Below are positions 44,464-53,340 of a DNA stretch of 64,000 bases, piece by piece. Source of the DNA: a virus; the IMG/VR virus record IMGVR_UViG_3300022693_000799, positions 1-64,000 of that record; one strand, given 5' to 3'. The notes under the pieces are model-generated. The model searched no databases and was not told the origin of the DNA. It saw nothing but the letters and a program-made list of their open reading frames with translations. Position numbers and translations under genes: made by a program. Numbering within the stretch: the stretch's first letter is position 1; every line of letters begins with the position of its first letter.

Positions 44464-44961
44464 TTATTGGTCAAATATCTTTTTAAAGTACTCCACATAG
44501 ACTGAGTCGTAGCGGGTACCGGTTATTTGATTTTCTAATCGTTCGTACGCGTTGTGTTGTTGGGGGGTTAACGTACGATAAGTTAATGCCTGGATAATAT
44601 CTTTATCGCTTATAAGACGACGAAGGTATACAGACACGAACTGTCTTCTTAACGGATCATGTAAAGGTAGTGTGTAGAGAACACCGATAAACTCCATCAA
44701 CGTCTCATCGTCAAGTAGCTGGATTGTCTCATAGGGGATTTCAATTCCCCGGTGCAGCCACTCAACAAGTTTAACAAACGGGACCTGCTCCCCGTAGTAA
44801 TGATGGATCTTATCCTGCAATGCATCTAAGCCTTCAAGGTAGGCCCTAGGTGGTTGTTTAAATGTTTTGTTTTTATACAACCTATATACATCACTAGCAT
44901 AAACCGTTATAAGTACATGCAGACTAAACATGGTGACGACCCCTGGTGGGCTGTTAAACAT
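44464..44961 (-). CDS. Unknown 165-aa protein
   Basis: It lies 3 bases after the 44965-46176 gene on the minus strand. The first ATG (44961) is used here; the in-frame ATG at 44931 has a better AGGGG site and could be the true start, giving 155 residues. The product is helical with a hydrophobic N-terminus (MFSLHVLITVYASDVYRLY), possibly a short membrane anchor. Family unknown. Confidence 0.6.
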   Translation of the reverse strand: MFNSPPGVVTMFSLHVLITVYASDVYRLYKNKTFKQPPRAYLEGLDALQDKIHHYYGEQVPFVKLVEWLHRGIEIPYETIQLLDDETLMEFIGVLYTLPLHDPLRRQFVSVYLRRLISDKDIIQALTYRTLTPQQHNAYERLENQITGTRYDSVYVEYFKKIFDQ

Positions 44962-44964
44962 ATA

Positions 44965-46176
44965 CTAGTCGTAATGCTTCATGGTCAGAGATCTAAGAAC
45001 AAGATAAAGCAGGATACCTGTTCTAACACTTGCCTTTACAGACGCGTTACGTGAATCAACCGCATCTTCAGCAATCTCACCAGCCAATTCACGGATCTCC
45101 ATGAGGTCATCTTGCACACTACGTGAAGACATGTAAATGGCTCGCATCTTAACTAACACTAGTGGTAGATTGGTAATATCCACCTTATTCTGTTGTAGAT
45201 AGTGGAACGCGTGAATGATGGTTTTATCCAACAACGGCGTAATGACCTTATCTTTACTATCTGAAACATTGTCACTCATATAACGCAAGCTATTAACCAA
45301 TTGCTCAGGCGGCATCGTATGGATAGCTTTAGCAATGATGTCTACTAGCTCTTGTTTAATGAACGTCTCATCGTCACTTATTATGCGGTGTAGGTATTGT
45401 CTAAAACGCGTATAGTCATTGCGCTTGTCTTTTACAATACTCTCGCCATCAATATCTACAGAAGAAGAGACCGTAGTGATCTTAGCATCTTGCTCTCTAA
45501 CTTTATGGAATACCTCAACAACCGCCTTAAATACCTCACGTATACGTGACTGTATATCGTTAACCATATACACCACAGCATCGTCAGGTGCAAACGTACG
45601 GTAAGTATTATAGTGGATGCCTGTCTTAGCCAAGATGCTCTCAGAACGGTCTTTAACCAACGCACCCCACGAACCATGAACCTTTAATGAGAATTTCTTA
45701 GACAAACTTGCATATGTCATCATCGCTACACTCTTATCGGCGGGGTAGCGGAAATAGTGACTCATTAAAGAACTCAGGAACTTATAATGAAGCATGCTTA
45801 GTAGCGCAATTTGAACTTGTTCTTTCTCTTTACTACTTACATCACTTTCTTCAAAACGATGCAGGCACCAGATAATAGACAGGTTAACTAAGTCGCTACT
45901 CACCTTAAAGCTAGTATCGATAGAGTCCAATGAATAAACATCTGCTTTAAGTGCTACTTCATCAATCTGTAATACTTCATCAAACCACGTAATTTTGTCA
46001 TCGTTGGTATAACGAATAGGGTAGACGCCAATCAGCGCATCCCCAAAGAAATTAATCGAATCGTCTGTCTTAGTTACAAACCCATTGACATAGCCGATGA
46101 TACGTCTAACTAGACCGCGATTAAAGACGACGTCTTGACCGATGTCATTAAAGACGGTTTTAAGTGTACCTGCCAT
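44965..46176 (-). CDS. Unknown 403-aa helical protein
   Basis: It is preceded on the minus strand by AAAGGATACC. The product is predicted almost entirely helical and charged, with short hydrophobic segments and a Ser/Arg-rich C-terminus. No motif was recognised. It is coupled to the downstream 44464-44961 gene. A structural or assembly role is possible because it lies between terminase and PhuZ regions, but there is no direct evidence. Confidence 0.6.
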   Translation of the reverse strand: MAGTLKTVFNDIGQDVVFNRGLVRRIIGYVNGFVTKTDDSINFFGDALIGVYPIRYTNDDKITWFDEVLQIDEVALKADVYSLDSIDTSFKVSSDLVNLSIIWCLHRFEESDVSSKEKEQVQIALLSMLHYKFLSSLMSHYFRYPADKSVAMMTYASLSKKFSLKVHGSWGALVKDRSESILAKTGIHYNTYRTFAPDDAVVYMVNDIQSRIREVFKAVVEVFHKVREQDAKITTVSSSVDIDGESIVKDKRNDYTRFRQYLHRIISDDETFIKQELVDIIAKAIHTMPPEQLVNSLRYMSDNVSDSKDKVITPLLDKTIIHAFHYLQQNKVDITNLPLVLVKMRAIYMSSRSVQDDLMEIRELAGEIAEDAVDSRNASVKASVRTGILLYLVLRSLTMKHYD

Positions 46177-46298
46177 ACGGGTATCCTTTAATTATTTAAT
46201 AGAAATATACGGAGTAATCATAAAAATACACCTTCAACGTATATCTATAGGGTAGTTAACGCTATCTAGTGTTGAGGAAATTTGATACAGGAAGAAAT

Positions 46299-46625
46299 AT
46301 GTCAGACCCAGTAGAACGTATACATAAAGCGCTAAAAATAGTTGAAAAGCAAACGGCAATCGTACCGCAAGAAGATATTACGTTTGCAATACTTCGTAAC
46401 GTGGATAGTAAGTTTCACGACCACGTGTTGGAATCACAATTAGGACTCGGTTCGGGTGTGGGTTATAGAAACCAAGAAAGACTCGAACAAGCCGGTTGGA
46501 TTTTTGAAGATTTTAAGATCATCACTACAAAAGGTAAAGTCAATATACCTTACTTAGTGGGTAAAAAACGTAAACAAATCAAGAAGTTATTAGCTTCTGT
46601 TGATGACGATCCAAAAATAGTTTAG
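46299..46625 (+). CDS. Unknown 108-aa protein
   Basis: ATG at 46299 is preferred over GTG at 46269: CAGGAAGAA lies 4-10 bases before it. The product has a helical start (VERIHKALKIVEKQTAIV) and a basic C-terminus (VGKKRKQIKKLLASV), which suggests RNA or DNA contact. A G4T4/A5C4 hairpin follows. Family unknown. Confidence 0.6.
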   Translation: MSDPVERIHKALKIVEKQTAIVPQEDITFAILRNVDSKFHDHVLESQLGLGSGVGYRNQERLEQAGWIFEDFKIITTKGKVNIPYLVGKKRKQIKKLLASVDDDPKIV

Positions 46626-46653
46626 CGGTCAATTTAGACAAATACTATACCCC

Positions 46654-46680
46654 GGGGTTTTAAAAACCCCCTGTAGTTTT
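46654..46680 (+). terminator. Weak hairpin plus T-run
   Basis: GGGGTTTT (46654-46661) pairs with AAAAACCCC (46662-46670), followed after CTGTAG by TTTTT at 46677-46681. It has no TATGCCG tail. It may end the 46299 gene. Confidence 0.5.
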
Positions 46681-46697
46681 TGGTGTGGAGAGGACGC

Positions 46698-47234
46698 ATG
46701 ACAACGATAGTCTGGGATGGACAGCAGTTGGCTAGTGATAGCCAGTTGACTGTGAATTGGAATGTAATATCACAAGAACCTTTTATCAAGCTACAACTCT
46801 TAAAAGGGATCTTTATTAATCCGGAGACTAAGGAAGAAGATAACTTAGTAGGTATGGGCTTTTCAGGTGACGCTGCCCAAATCTATCCATTTAGAGACTG
46901 GCTATTAGCTGGTTGTAAGCGAGAAGAATACGCAGAAGAATTTAAAGAATGCTGCGTCATTCTAGTATGCCGTAATTCAGTATGGCAATTTCACTACAGT
47001 CCCGACCCGCTACCGGTCAGGAACACTGTAGCAGTTGGATCAGGTTGCGATTTTGCAACATCTGCATTATCATTAGGTAAGACAGCGCCAGAGGCTGTAA
47101 GACACGCTATTAAGCATGATGTTTATAGTAGTGGACCAGTGGTATGCTTAAGTATTGACGAAGCGGGAAAACCTTTCCTCCATCATTACAACGATGATGT
47201 TTCGTTAGAAGCCACCGCCTCTTTGGCGTGGTAG
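46698..47234 (+). CDS. HslV/proteasome-like Ntn-hydrolase peptidase
   Basis: ATG at 46698 (GTGGAGAGG at 46685-46693) is chosen over the upstream in-frame start at 46680. Removal of the initiator Met exposes Thr1 in TTIVWDGQQLASDSQLT, closely matching the HslV start TTIVSVRR-x-G-x4-AGDGQ. Asp13 corresponds to the conserved Asp17, and Lys30 (PFIKLQ) to Lys33 of the catalytic group. VAVGSGCDFATSAL matches the HslV AIGSGG-x2-A-x-AA segment. At 178 residues it fits the single-subunit family. No HslU or proteasome partner is seen. It may act in phage protein processing or against host proteins; the target is unknown. Confidence 0.78.
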   Translation: MTTIVWDGQQLASDSQLTVNWNVISQEPFIKLQLLKGIFINPETKEEDNLVGMGFSGDAAQIYPFRDWLLAGCKREEYAEEFKECCVILVCRNSVWQFHYSPDPLPVRNTVAVGSGCDFATSALSLGKTAPEAVRHAIKHDVYSSGPVVCLSIDEAGKPFLHHYNDDVSLEATASLAW

Positions 47235-47278
47235 ATCCAATCTTTTTTTAAATTAAAATTATAAAACGGTAGCCGATT

Positions 47279-47881
47279 ATGCAACTTAATACGTTAATCA
47301 GTCAGGAAGTCAGAGTATGTCATACCCCAGAATCAGTAGATGTGTTTCAGGGGGAGGGGTTGAGTGTAAAACACCTTATGCATTTAAACAAAACGGATAG
47401 TTACGTAGACCAAGCAATTATGGTCTTAGTTTACATGCAGGGTAGTATTGTGCCAATGTACGTCACAATGTTTAACCATCCAACACACAACGTTTTTGAA
47501 GAGAAATACCAATTCAATAACTTAGTTGAACATATTAATCAAGGTTATAAACAAAGTCATGACCTGCTTGTTATGTTAACGACCACGGAGCCTTTAAAGG
47601 TTATTACGCAGGGAAGCCAGCTTAAAGTTAAGTCTGGTGATGTGGATGTTGCTATCTTCACTAACAACCCGGTGGATGATCAGGATCCAGTAAATATACC
47701 TAATGTCAAGGGTGCATTTTATCTTGCTAACTTGTTCTTTGACAAATGTGGTTTAGATGATCATATCAGACAACAGTTTCTAACTACATTGTTAGAGATG
47801 TTATCGTTTGATAGAACTGGACGTCTAGATCGCCATGCTAATAGCGTTAGACCTCTGTCGGGTACTATTAGATTACACTGA
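47279..47881 (+). CDS. Unknown 200-aa protein
   Basis: It starts 44 bases after the Ntn-hydrolase gene with no clear ribosome site (GGTAGCCGATT). The product is an alpha/beta protein with a beta-rich middle (HDLLVMLTTTEPLKVITQGS) and a helical C-terminus. It is followed by the first of two back-to-back terminators. No family is recognised. Confidence 0.6.
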   Translation: MQLNTLISQEVRVCHTPESVDVFQGEGLSVKHLMHLNKTDSYVDQAIMVLVYMQGSIVPMYVTMFNHPTHNVFEEKYQFNNLVEHINQGYKQSHDLLVMLTTTEPLKVITQGSQLKVKSGDVDVAIFTNNPVDDQDPVNIPNVKGAFYLANLFFDKCGLDDHIRQQFLTTLLEMLSFDRTGRLDRHANSVRPLSGTIRLH

Positions 47882-47890
47882 TGTAATTTA

Positions 47891-47924
47891 GACCACGTGG
47901 CATCTAGCACGTGGTCTTATGCCG
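47891..47924 (+). terminator. Plus-strand hairpin with TATGCCG tail
   Basis: GACCACGTG (47891-47899) pairs with CACGTGGTC (47908-47916), followed by TTATGCCG at 47917-47924. It is immediately opposed by a mirror element for the minus strand, showing that the tail is a directional 3' signal rather than part of one palindrome. Confidence 0.85.
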
Positions 47925-47927
47925 TCA

Positions 47928-47958
47928 CGGCATAGAGTAGGCCCGAAGACCTACCCTA
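47928..47958 (-). terminator. Minus-strand hairpin with TATGCCG tail
   Basis: Read on the minus strand, TAGGGTAGG and CCTACTCTA (47950-47958 and 47933-47941) form a stem with one mismatch, followed by TATGCCG (CGGCATA at 47928-47934 on plus). It closes the minus-strand gene 47963-48748. Confidence 0.8.
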
Positions 47959-47962
47959 GAAA

Positions 47963-48748
47963 TTAAACACCTGAAGATGTTAGTTTGATATGGCGATGAT
48001 AGGTTTCGTGGTCATCCATCATCAGTATCTTTTTCATCTTCGTATCGCGATATTCGGTATACAGTTCTTCCGCATCAGCATAACCTTCTACAATATCACG
48101 GTAAATGCCCAATGACATTCCACCATGTAGCCTGGCAGTATCAATACTAATAATAGACTGATTGTAGATGTAGCTCTTTACTGCAAACTCTACTAGTTTA
48201 GTAAACGCGGGAATGGTACGTGGGTTGAGGTTTTGCATGTCAGGGTCGTTACTTACCACACAGCGTAAGACCGCGTTATTACTTAGAACACTCTCGGCTT
48301 CAACATGAATAGTGTTCTCATCAATCAATGTTACAGATGATGTGCTATTTGTTTCATAGCCGTTGGCGGCGTCAATGATGTTAAGCGATTCTCTAATCAT
48401 AGACGAACTAGTAGTATACGTGCTAGTTGCTTCGTTCTCATTAAACCCAAGACTCATCACAGAGATAATGCTACGGCCTTGTGTGGCCGTTTTAGGAATA
48501 ACGTAGACCTGGTGGCTTCCGTCATCGTAAGTCTTCTTAGCAGAGCGTAGAGAGAGCTCTATCTGTATACCACCTACTAAATTACAATCTACAAGAACAC
48601 GAGGTTTAACTACCTTAGCGATGATCTGAGATTCAACGGATACCGGATAGTTGATAGTATTAAAACGTTTGTCTATAAAGACCTGACGTAGTATTTCCGC
48701 TGGGATTTTAAATGTGCAGTCCTGTACGGCTTTTTGAATGGGGCTCAT
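47963..48748 (-). CDS. Unknown 261-aa protein, possibly structural
   Basis: The protein is mixed alpha/beta with a beta-rich core (SLRSAKKTYDDGSHQVYVIP near 67-86) and a helical C-terminus rich in Tyr, Glu and Lys. Regular composition and lack of motifs resemble neck or tail accessory proteins of jumbo phages, but no family was recognised. It diverges from phuZ. Confidence 0.6.
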   Translation of the reverse strand: MSPIQKAVQDCTFKIPAEILRQVFIDKRFNTINYPVSVESQIIAKVVKPRVLVDCNLVGGIQIELSLRSAKKTYDDGSHQVYVIPKTATQGRSIISVMSLGFNENEATSTYTTSSSMIRESLNIIDAANGYETNSTSSVTLIDENTIHVEAESVLSNNAVLRCVVSNDPDMQNLNPRTIPAFTKLVEFAVKSYIYNQSIISIDTARLHGGMSLGIYRDIVEGYADAEELYTEYRDTKMKKILMMDDHETYHRHIKLTSSGV

Positions 48749-48931
48749 GGTTATATCCCGTTAGCTGTAGATGACATATGAGTTAATTAATACATTTTCC
48801 GTTTATTTATGAAGACCTAGTACTGTGGTAAGCATTAAACTAACAAATGTATATCTCATAGTCGAGGGGGTTATTAAATTTGTATTCACTTCATACTTTA
48901 TCGAACAATCTAGGAATAAGAGGCGATTTTA

Positions 48932-49897
48932 ATGAGTAAACACACCTTAAGAATCTACGCGGCAGGCGGCTGCGCGACTAACTTAGCGAAGCCCTTTGTT
49001 GGTTTAGAATCGTCTGACATCTACGCCGATATCGATCCTGTTTTTGTAGACACTAGCATGTCTAACATCGAAGGACCTATCACTGAAGAAATGTGCTACA
49101 TCCTACCTGACGTAGATGGCTCAGGTAAGGTACGTCGTGAAAACCACCAACGTATCTCTGATTCAATCAAAGACATCGTGTCAATTCACCCTCCAGGTGA
49201 CTTTAACATTGTTATGTTCTCAGCCGCAGGTGGTTCAGGTTCAGTAGCTGGACCATTGATTGCTCGTCATCTTCTTGAAATTGAAGCACCATTGATCTGT
49301 ATTGTAGTGGGTTCTACAGACTCTGCTATCACGTGTACTAACACACTTAATACACTGAAATCATTAGATAGCATCTCACAAGCTGCAGAGCTACCTATCA
49401 CATTGTTCTACGAGGAGAACGGTGCTGGTGTTAAACGTTCAGAAATTGACAAGCGCGTCAAAGGTGCTATCGGTTCTATCAGTGCTTTGGTATCTGGCAA
49501 CAACCGTGAACTTGATACTAAAGACATTTCAACATGGGTGTACTACAACCGTGCGTCTAAAGTTGAACCACAGTTAAGTCAGCTATCTATTCTTCGTGAC
49601 AACACAGCGGTAGAAGGTCTTAATGAACCTATCTCTATTGCTTCATTGTTAGCAGACCCTGACACGGAGATGCCTGAAGCTGCGCCCGATTATCAATGTA
49701 TCGGTTATCACCGTGATCAGTCTGGTGAGGTCCCTGACATGCACCTTGTGATTTCTGTGAACGGCATTGAGCGTATCTACGAAGGTATTGCTAAGGCGCA
49801 TGGTACTTACGAGAAGTCTACGTCTAAGCGTTCTCTAGACAGAAAGACTTTCGTTGGTGGTGGCGATCAAGTAACTAAAGATGGCATGGTACTGTAA
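48932..49897 (+). CDS. phuZ: PhuZ tubulin/FtsZ-like GTPase (phage spindle)
   Basis: This 321-residue protein carries a tubulin-type N-terminus (AAGGCATN, residues 10-17) and the nucleotide-binding G-box SAAGGSGSVAG (97-107), followed by the ICIVVGSTDSAITCTNTL region. PhuZ filaments centre the phage nucleus in the host cell and move capsids to it. Length matches known PhuZ proteins (about 310-340). The C-terminal tail is charged (STSKRSLDRKTF), as needed for filament contacts in PhuZ. Codon choice suggests strong expression. The leader 48749-48931 has no clear early-type promoter; a hairpin-TATGCCG element follows. Confidence 0.92.
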   Translation: MSKHTLRIYAAGGCATNLAKPFVGLESSDIYADIDPVFVDTSMSNIEGPITEEMCYILPDVDGSGKVRRENHQRISDSIKDIVSIHPPGDFNIVMFSAAGGSGSVAGPLIARHLLEIEAPLICIVVGSTDSAITCTNTLNTLKSLDSISQAAELPITLFYEENGAGVKRSEIDKRVKGAIGSISALVSGNNRELDTKDISTWVYYNRASKVEPQLSQLSILRDNTAVEGLNEPISIASLLADPDTEMPEAAPDYQCIGYHRDQSGEVPDMHLVISVNGIERIYEGIAKAHGTYEKSTSKRSLDRKTFVGGGDQVTKDGMVL

Positions 49898-49911
49898 GTA
49901 CCCATCCAGAA

Positions 49912-49948
49912 CGCATACCGCCTCCCTGATGGGGAGGCGTCTATGCCG
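49912..49948 (+). terminator. Hairpin with TATGCCG tail after phuZ
   Basis: CGCCTCCC (49919-49926) pairs with GGGAGGCG (49932-49939), followed after TC by TATGCCG (49942-49948); a left-hand CGCATA copy (49912-49917) flanks the stem. An early-type promoter element starts 19 bases on. Confidence 0.8.
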
Positions 49949-49966
49949 CTTGTCAGTATTTTTCAG

Positions 49967-49977
49967 ACCTACATTAC
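49967..49977 (+). promoter_or_regulatory. Early-type phage promoter element ACCTACATTAC
   Basis: ACCTACATTAC lies 41 bases before the ATG at 50018 and probably drives the whole tandem small-gene array (50018-54058), because no other terminator or promoter is evident before 54205. Confidence 0.72.
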
Positions 49978-50017
49978 TAGAGCAGTATAAGTAATATTAC
50001 AGTGTGGAGATCGTACA

Positions 50018-50365
50018 ATGACAGTGCCTAACTACTTCCTGTTCGATATAACAACAGCCCGTGAAATCGCAAAGCCCTTCATTATAGATTTACAAAAACA
50101 TCTAAGCGGTAGACCAGAAGTCGATATTGACAAAGTATTAAATCAGTGGTTTGCCGAACGCCTAGTAACAATGGGCGTATTACATCATGACAACCCAATT
50201 GAAACTGACATGCCCCTAGGCGTAATCCTTTTCCTTAATAGCCTACCTGACGTTATTAAAGGTTCAGTTGATCAACAGCTCTTTCGTGCCGTAAGTAATC
50301 ACTGGCATCCGGACACATCAGTTAAAACGTATATTAAAGACCAGACGTTGGTCATTAATGCCTAA
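50018..50365 (+). CDS. Small-gene array member 1, 115 aa
   Basis: It starts with PNYFLFDITTAREIAKPFI, an N-terminal beta strand ending in Asp followed by a helix, the pattern shared by most array members. The ribosome site is GTGGAGATCG. The C-terminus forms a beta strand (KDQTLVINA). No known family is recognised; it is first in the operon driven by the element at 49967. Confidence 0.7.
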   Translation: MTVPNYFLFDITTAREIAKPFIIDLQKHLSGRPEVDIDKVLNQWFAERLVTMGVLHHDNPIETDMPLGVILFLNSLPDVIKGSVDQQLFRAVSNHWHPDTSVKTYIKDQTLVINA

Positions 50366-50380
50366 AAGGACCTACCCCCT

Positions 50381-50983
50381 ATGGCGATAAGTATAATACT
50401 CCCTTTACATGAATTTATAGATAACGTAGTACTACGTTCATCGCTGTTCTTCTATAACGTTGATCGCCCTAACCCGGTCAAACGTAACCACGCTAAAGCT
50501 ATTGTTCATCAACTGGTTGACGATGCGTTAAGTCATTCATTTGCATGGGCACCAAGTGTCGATAAGACATCGGGTCTGTTGGAGGAATTCTACCCGTGGA
50601 TGACAACACATCCGGTATTTGGATCACGCTTCTATCAGCAATGTATAGACCCGGTTGACGCTAGGCTAACTGAGATCTTAGGTACTTATGTAACGTACAA
50701 CACACCTGACGTATGGAGCGTGAGAAAAGATGGCGATAGTATCGTCCTAGAAAACCTAGGTTCTCACATGAACAACGCTGCTCAAGGTTTTGCTGATAAG
50801 TTACAAAGCCTACTTCAAGAAGAATACGCAACGCGTTTAGGTTCATTACCAATACATCGCAATAATGCAACTACGGGTGATGATCTTAAACATCAAGTAG
50901 ACTCTACGTACGGTGACCTGACAAACACCGTATTGCGTTTAATGGTTGACAAAGATCTTAATTTGACAGGACAGCCCCAGTGA
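50381..50983 (+). CDS. Small-gene array member 2, 200 aa
   Basis: It is the longest member. It begins AISIILPLHEFIDNVV, again a hydrophobic strand then helix, with a central strand region (DVWSVRKDGDSIVLENLG) and a helical C-terminal extension. Its last codon overlaps the next start. Family unknown; array membership is inferred from the N-terminal pattern and position. Confidence 0.65.
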   Translation: MAISIILPLHEFIDNVVLRSSLFFYNVDRPNPVKRNHAKAIVHQLVDDALSHSFAWAPSVDKTSGLLEEFYPWMTTHPVFGSRFYQQCIDPVDARLTEILGTYVTYNTPDVWSVRKDGDSIVLENLGSHMNNAAQGFADKLQSLLQEEYATRLGSLPIHRNNATTGDDLKHQVDSTYGDLTNTVLRLMVDKDLNLTGQPQ

Positions 50984-51444
50984 GCCAGATCTCTATCATA
51001 GTTAGTTTTGATGATGTACATTCGCTGTGTTTTAAATACTTAGAACCTATTATAGGTGGTGCGTATTTACAGTGTATGGACTATACATTGGTATTGGATT
51101 ATGAAGTAGAAGTGTTTTTGCTTGGTGAAAACAACCGCTATATGGTTGGTGAAGATGTGACCGAGTCGTGGCTAGAAGAACTATGTCCAATGCCTGATAT
51201 CCGCAGTGCGTTAAAGAAAGATATACGACGCTCTGTACAAGGCATCATTACCCGTATCTTAGGCGGTGATAAAATTAGCAACCACCATTACGAGTATCAG
51301 CGTCTAGGTGACCAGTTTGAATATCTCATTGTAGATAAGGGTGATGTCAGAGATGCCGAGCTCGAAATGCTACGACGTTCAAATGACGAGCTTAAACAGA
51401 GAATACAGAATATGGAGGAAGGTTGGTGGGTCCAAGATACCTAA
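50980..51444 (+). CDS. Small-gene array member 3, 154 aa
   Basis: It starts with GTG at 50980, overlapping the preceding TGA. The N-terminus SQISIIVSFDDVHSLCF keeps the strand-then-helix pattern. The C-terminus is a long charged helix (EMLRRSNDELKQRIQNMEEG), possibly a coiled coil for oligomerisation. No known family. Confidence 0.65.
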   Translation: MSQISIIVSFDDVHSLCFKYLEPIIGGAYLQCMDYTLVLDYEVEVFLLGENNRYMVGEDVTESWLEELCPMPDIRSALKKDIRRSVQGIITRILGGDKISNHHYEYQRLGDQFEYLIVDKGDVRDAELEMLRRSNDELKQRIQNMEEGWWVQDT

Positions 51445-51806
51445 TATTAGATATCTCGCATGCGCGTGCTACTGAGAATCATTTAAACGGTTCCCTTGCA
51501 ACTTACAATCTTAAGTTCACAGATTTATTAACAATGACAGTTGAGGCATTGACTAACCTTGAAGATTATTACACCAACGATGAAAAGGTCACCGATTACG
51601 GATTGATGTATCGGTGCCTTAATCAATACAACGACAGACATCGTAAGGAGTACACCTTTGAGGATATTCATGACATCTGCACGATAGCGCTTAGAATATA
51701 CAAGACCATTTACCCGGCCATTGGTACATTCTTTCAGCGATATACGTTCAGTAGACTTATTGTCTCTCAGTGTCTTGGAGATGACCTATATGTTGAGTGC
51801 TGTTGA
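51426..51806 (+). CDS. Small-gene array member 4, 126 aa
   Basis: GTG at 51426 is chosen because GGAGG (51414-51418) lies 7 bases before it; an in-frame TTG is at 51423. The N-terminus PRYLILDISHARATENHL matches the array pattern (hydrophobic strand, Asp, helix). The helical core ends with a short C-terminal strand (DDLYVECC). It overlaps both neighbours. No known family. Confidence 0.65.
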   Translation: MGPRYLILDISHARATENHLNGSLATYNLKFTDLLTMTVEALTNLEDYYTNDEKVTDYGLMYRCLNQYNDRHRKEYTFEDIHDICTIALRIYKTIYPAIGTFFQRYTFSRLIVSQCLGDDLYVECC

Positions 51807-52200
51807 ACCAGAAGATAAATTCTTCATCATTGACGTTAGGCAATATATGTTAAAGCTTGATCAGCAAGATGTCCAAGCACTTAACAACATCAAGATGAAT
51901 TATCATGATGTATTGCTTTTAGCAGCGACTAGTGCATTAACTAGTCAGTTTGATAAAGTCAAGGTCAAGGATCACGTAGAAGGTGAGCTCTACACATTAC
52001 TTGATGAATATGATGAGCTGGGTGTGTCGGCCGATAACTACCATACGTTTATGCATGTTATCAATATCACGCTACAAGTAGCATGGCCAATAACCCAGTC
52101 TGTAGATAATCTACAACGTAACATTCCCAACATCGAGTTTGTAGATGTTAATATAGTGGGTGATACTACTGTTGTTTACACATACCACATGGTGGGATAA
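51790..52200 (+). CDS. Small-gene array member 5, 136 aa
   Basis: ATG at 51790 with TTGGAG upstream is preferred over earlier in-frame starts inside the previous gene. The N-terminus KFFIIDVRQYMLKLDQQD has the hallmark strand and Asp. The C-terminus FVDVNIVGDTTVVYTYH is a beta hairpin also suggested in members 8 and 9. Unknown family. Confidence 0.65.
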   Translation: MLSAVEPEDKFFIIDVRQYMLKLDQQDVQALNNIKMNYHDVLLLAATSALTSQFDKVKVKDHVEGELYTLLDEYDELGVSADNYHTFMHVINITLQVAWPITQSVDNLQRNIPNIEFVDVNIVGDTTVVYTYHMVG

Positions 52201-52211
52201 GAGAATATACA

Positions 52212-52583
52212 ATGATAGTGATTATCGATTTACCTATGGATAGGCCGCCCTATCCTCCTGATCCCTCGCTGACAGCCGCAGATATAATTGAAGCGGCTAC
52301 TGCGTTATGGGTTAATCAATTCATCGATGATGATAACTTTGATACACACACGGTTGATCAGGTTGTTGATCATATCTGTAGCCGTATGGGTTTGAGTAGC
52401 GGTAAAAGTGAAGTACAGGAAATGATGTGTCATTACGTTAATGACATTATACTGGAGACCTACGAAGCGGTGGACAAGTCTCTACGCCGCATCATGACAA
52501 CCTTTGGCAATCGGCCATTGATTGACTACGTAGGTACTAGCTTCCCTACACTGCTTGTCCAAGTTCATCTAGATGACCGCTAA
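52212..52583 (+). CDS. Small-gene array member 6, 123 aa
   Basis: It begins with a hydrophobic strand ending in Asp (IVIIDLP), then a Pro-rich loop and a helical core with Asp/Val-rich segments. The final strand LLVQVHLDD fits the shared C-terminal beta pattern. It overlaps the next start by 11 bases. No known family. Confidence 0.65.
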   Translation: MIVIIDLPMDRPPYPPDPSLTAADIIEAATALWVNQFIDDDNFDTHTVDQVVDHICSRMGLSSGKSEVQEMMCHYVNDIILETYEAVDKSLRRIMTTFGNRPLIDYVGTSFPTLLVQVHLDDR

Positions 52584-52929
52584 TATACTTCTTTTGGACT
52601 GTAGTAATTTACAGTCCATTTATGACGTTATGATACCGATATGGCGTTATGAGACTAGACGTCCTATCCCCGCGTCGTTAGATAGCTTAACTTCTGAAAT
52701 AATTAACTACTATAAAACCTATAGGGTTAAACCCGCTACGAGTTACACATCAGTTGCTAGTTACCTACAGGAGCAATATGAGTTCCCGGTAATAACGCCT
52801 ATTGTGGAACCTCACTTTGCGGCCTTTTGTAAAGAACTTTATAAATACCATAAACTAGCATTTGTATTGAGCTGTGACTATTACTATATATGTATCAAGC
52901 ACAATACCATGTATTTAGAATTGGAATAA
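52573..52929 (+). CDS. Small-gene array member 7, 118 aa
   Basis: The N-terminus ANILLLDCSNLQSIYDVM repeats the array pattern closely (ILLLD then helix). The helical core is followed by C-terminal strands (LAFVLSCDYYYICIKH). Its start overlaps the previous gene end. No known family. Confidence 0.65.
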   Translation: MTANILLLDCSNLQSIYDVMIPIWRYETRRPIPASLDSLTSEIINYYKTYRVKPATSYTSVASYLQEQYEFPVITPIVEPHFAAFCKELYKYHKLAFVLSCDYYYICIKHNTMYLELE

Positions 52930-52932
52930 GTT

Positions 52933-53319
52933 ATGGATAATAATCATCAGCCCTACCCACCTACCAGTCCTGTGGTGTATATTGTCTCAGCAGAGCGTGG
53001 TGTCAAACGACTGTATGAGGCTATATCAGCTGAGGAAACCGTCGTTGAAGATTTTAAGAGACTAATAGCTATGGCTGTTAACGCAGCTTCGCTATCAGTA
53101 AACGATGTGGAAAACAATCGCCATAATGCTATAAACGATTACCTCTATCCATTGCAACTAACCGTCCGTGAGAGAGAGAATTACATCGCTCACCTGGACG
53201 TGTTTATTCAGGATCTAATAACAGGCTTTCACCAACTTGGTATACGTGATCTAGGAGGTGTTGAGTTTGTCGGATTTGATGGGATGGATATTGTCGTTAA
53301 TGTCTATGCGCAGCAATAA
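52933..53319 (+). CDS. Small-gene array member 8, 128 aa
   Basis: It has a short Pro-rich lead, then VVYIVSAERGVKRLYEAI as the strand-helix start and a C-terminal beta hairpin (GVEFVGFDGMDIVVNVYAQQ). It is close in layout to member 5. ATG follows 3 bases after the preceding stop. Unknown function. Confidence 0.65.
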   Translation: MDNNHQPYPPTSPVVYIVSAERGVKRLYEAISAEETVVEDFKRLIAMAVNAASLSVNDVENNRHNAINDYLYPLQLTVRERENYIAHLDVFIQDLITGFHQLGIRDLGGVEFVGFDGMDIVVNVYAQQ

Positions 53320-53340
53320 TAACAAAAAGGAGCACGTGCA

